Shown here: positions 63,445 to 64,000 of the stretch, one piece after another | Layout of the letters: each line of letters opens with the position of its first letter | How positions within the stretch are numbered: the first letter of the stretch is position 1 | DNA from: Chrysomallon squamiferum | Taxonomy: Eukaryota; Mollusca; Gastropoda; Neomphalida; Peltospiridae | Length of the DNA stretch: 64,000 nucleotides | Assembly (NCBI GenBank): GCA_012295275.1 | Contig: CM022679.1 | Span: forward strand, 6,361,157-6,425,156 | Reading direction: 5' to 3' | Position numbers and translations under genes: made by a program | Notes under the pieces: model-generated | The model's input: the letters and a program-made list of their open reading frames with translations, nothing else | Database searches by the model: none | What the model was told of the DNA's origin: nothing

Positions 63445-64000
63445 TAATCATAATCAAAATAATAAATAATAGAAAATACAACATTAATAAATAAATTTGA
63501 GAAAAATAATTTTTCAAAATATTGTTATTTTGTTTACTTCACTTGATGAAATAAATTTGGTCATAATATTATTTGTTTTCCTCGTAGATGCTCACTTATT
63601 CACTGGCGTATTCAGGTATTTTCTTTTCTTGTGTCATTTTATTTCTTTTTAGACATTTTAAGTTTTAAAACGTAAAGGCAAGAACATTTGCGGTCTAAGG
63701 GAAATAACTCTATTTAAGAATCTTTATGCCATGGACAGTTTGAAAAATTGTTTATTTATTTATTTGAAACCAGAATTTCATCGTCTTCCTAGATTGTGCT
63801 TTTAATATACATTTCCATTTACTGAAAAATTATTTTATTTTATTTTATTTTATTATTTCTTATTGTTATTATCGTATTTACTTCACAATTCGTTCATTCA
63901 TTTTTTTCTTTAAATCTTTTTCTTACAGTTATATCATGATCAAAGACGTCATAATAACGAATGTAGAAAACAAAATTTCATCTTTTTCAAAATTCTTTAA
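63083..64000 (+). repeat. Three partial tandem copies of the death-domain gene's 3' end
   Basis: Unit 1 (63076-63400) contains the last codons (GCCATGGGCAGAGTTTGA), then AACCAGAATTTCACCGTCTT, CCTAGATTGTGCCTTTAA, TTTATTTTATTTTATT, AATAAATTTGGTCAT and TCCTCGTAGATGTAGAAAAC. Unit 2 (about 63520-63590) repeats only the AATAAATTTGGTCAT-TCCTCGTAGATG part. Unit 3 (63723 to the window end) repeats from TATGCCATGGACAGTTTGA, through CCAGAATTTCATCGTCTTCC, to GAATGTAGAAAAC. A poly-A run of about 34 bp (63409-63441) separates units 1 and 2. Confidence 0.8.
63328..63333 (+). terminator. Candidate polyadenylation signal of the death-domain gene
   Basis: AATAAA 231 nt after the stop codon, in GATGGAATAAATTTGGTC. 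The same hexamer and context is duplicated at 63550-63555 (GATGAAATAAATTTGGTC), so two alternative 3' ends are possible. Confidence 0.4.

Overview
The window is nuclear DNA from an animal. Genes are split by GT-AG introns, background AT content is very high, and the sequence is full of long simple-sequence tracts: (CT)n, (GT)n, (ATT)n, (ATTT)n and poly-A/T. Protein similarity, judged by eye, is to ordinary bilaterian genes. The microsatellite load and a tRNA-derived SINE-like head suggest a lophotrochozoan, most likely a mollusc (cephalopod or gastropod/bivalve). That placement is inference; no marker gene here settles it.

Five protein-coding genes can be supported. (1) An arrestin-domain gene on the minus strand (8 exons, about 629-4579) is transcribed divergently from (2) CPSF4, the 30 kDa zinc-finger subunit of the mRNA 3'-end cleavage factor (7 exons, 4847-9379, 263 aa). 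They share a promoter of about 267 bp. (3) An intronless fatty-acid elongase of the ELOVL6 type lies on the minus strand (25957-26760), with three CACGTG E-boxes in its upstream 330 bp. (4) TXNDC15, a membrane thioredoxin-domain protein linked to ciliogenesis (4 exons, 40398-46975, 372 aa), has a start codon embedded in a perfect TISU element; its first intron carries a 572 bp inverted-repeat element. (5) A coiled-coil plus death-domain protein on the plus strand (4 exons, 52859-63097, about 621-625 aa) has a tiny 7-codon first exon separated by a 7.5 kb intron. Its last codons and 3' UTR are repeated downstream to the window edge.

Between CPSF4 and the elongase (9.4-25.9 kb), and again from 27.1 to 31.9 kb, I see no convincing gene. 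These stretches hold microsatellites, small tandem duplications, dispersed repeat copies and a perfect 26-bp inverted repeat.

The most unusual region is 31.9-38.5 kb. Four direct copies of a roughly 1.5 kb unit share a 290 bp core, and a fifth, inverted fragment of the core end lies at 38486-38530. Every copy keeps a TATATAAG box on the minus strand next to the core. On the plus strand the core is open for 90 or more codons in all copies, yet almost every difference between copies changes an amino acid. Whether this is a tandem non-coding RNA gene, a fast-evolving peptide family or a non-autonomous mobile element cannot be decided from sequence alone. It is the best candidate in the window for something undescribed. 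A LINE relic (39.8-40.0 kb) sits between this array and TXNDC15.
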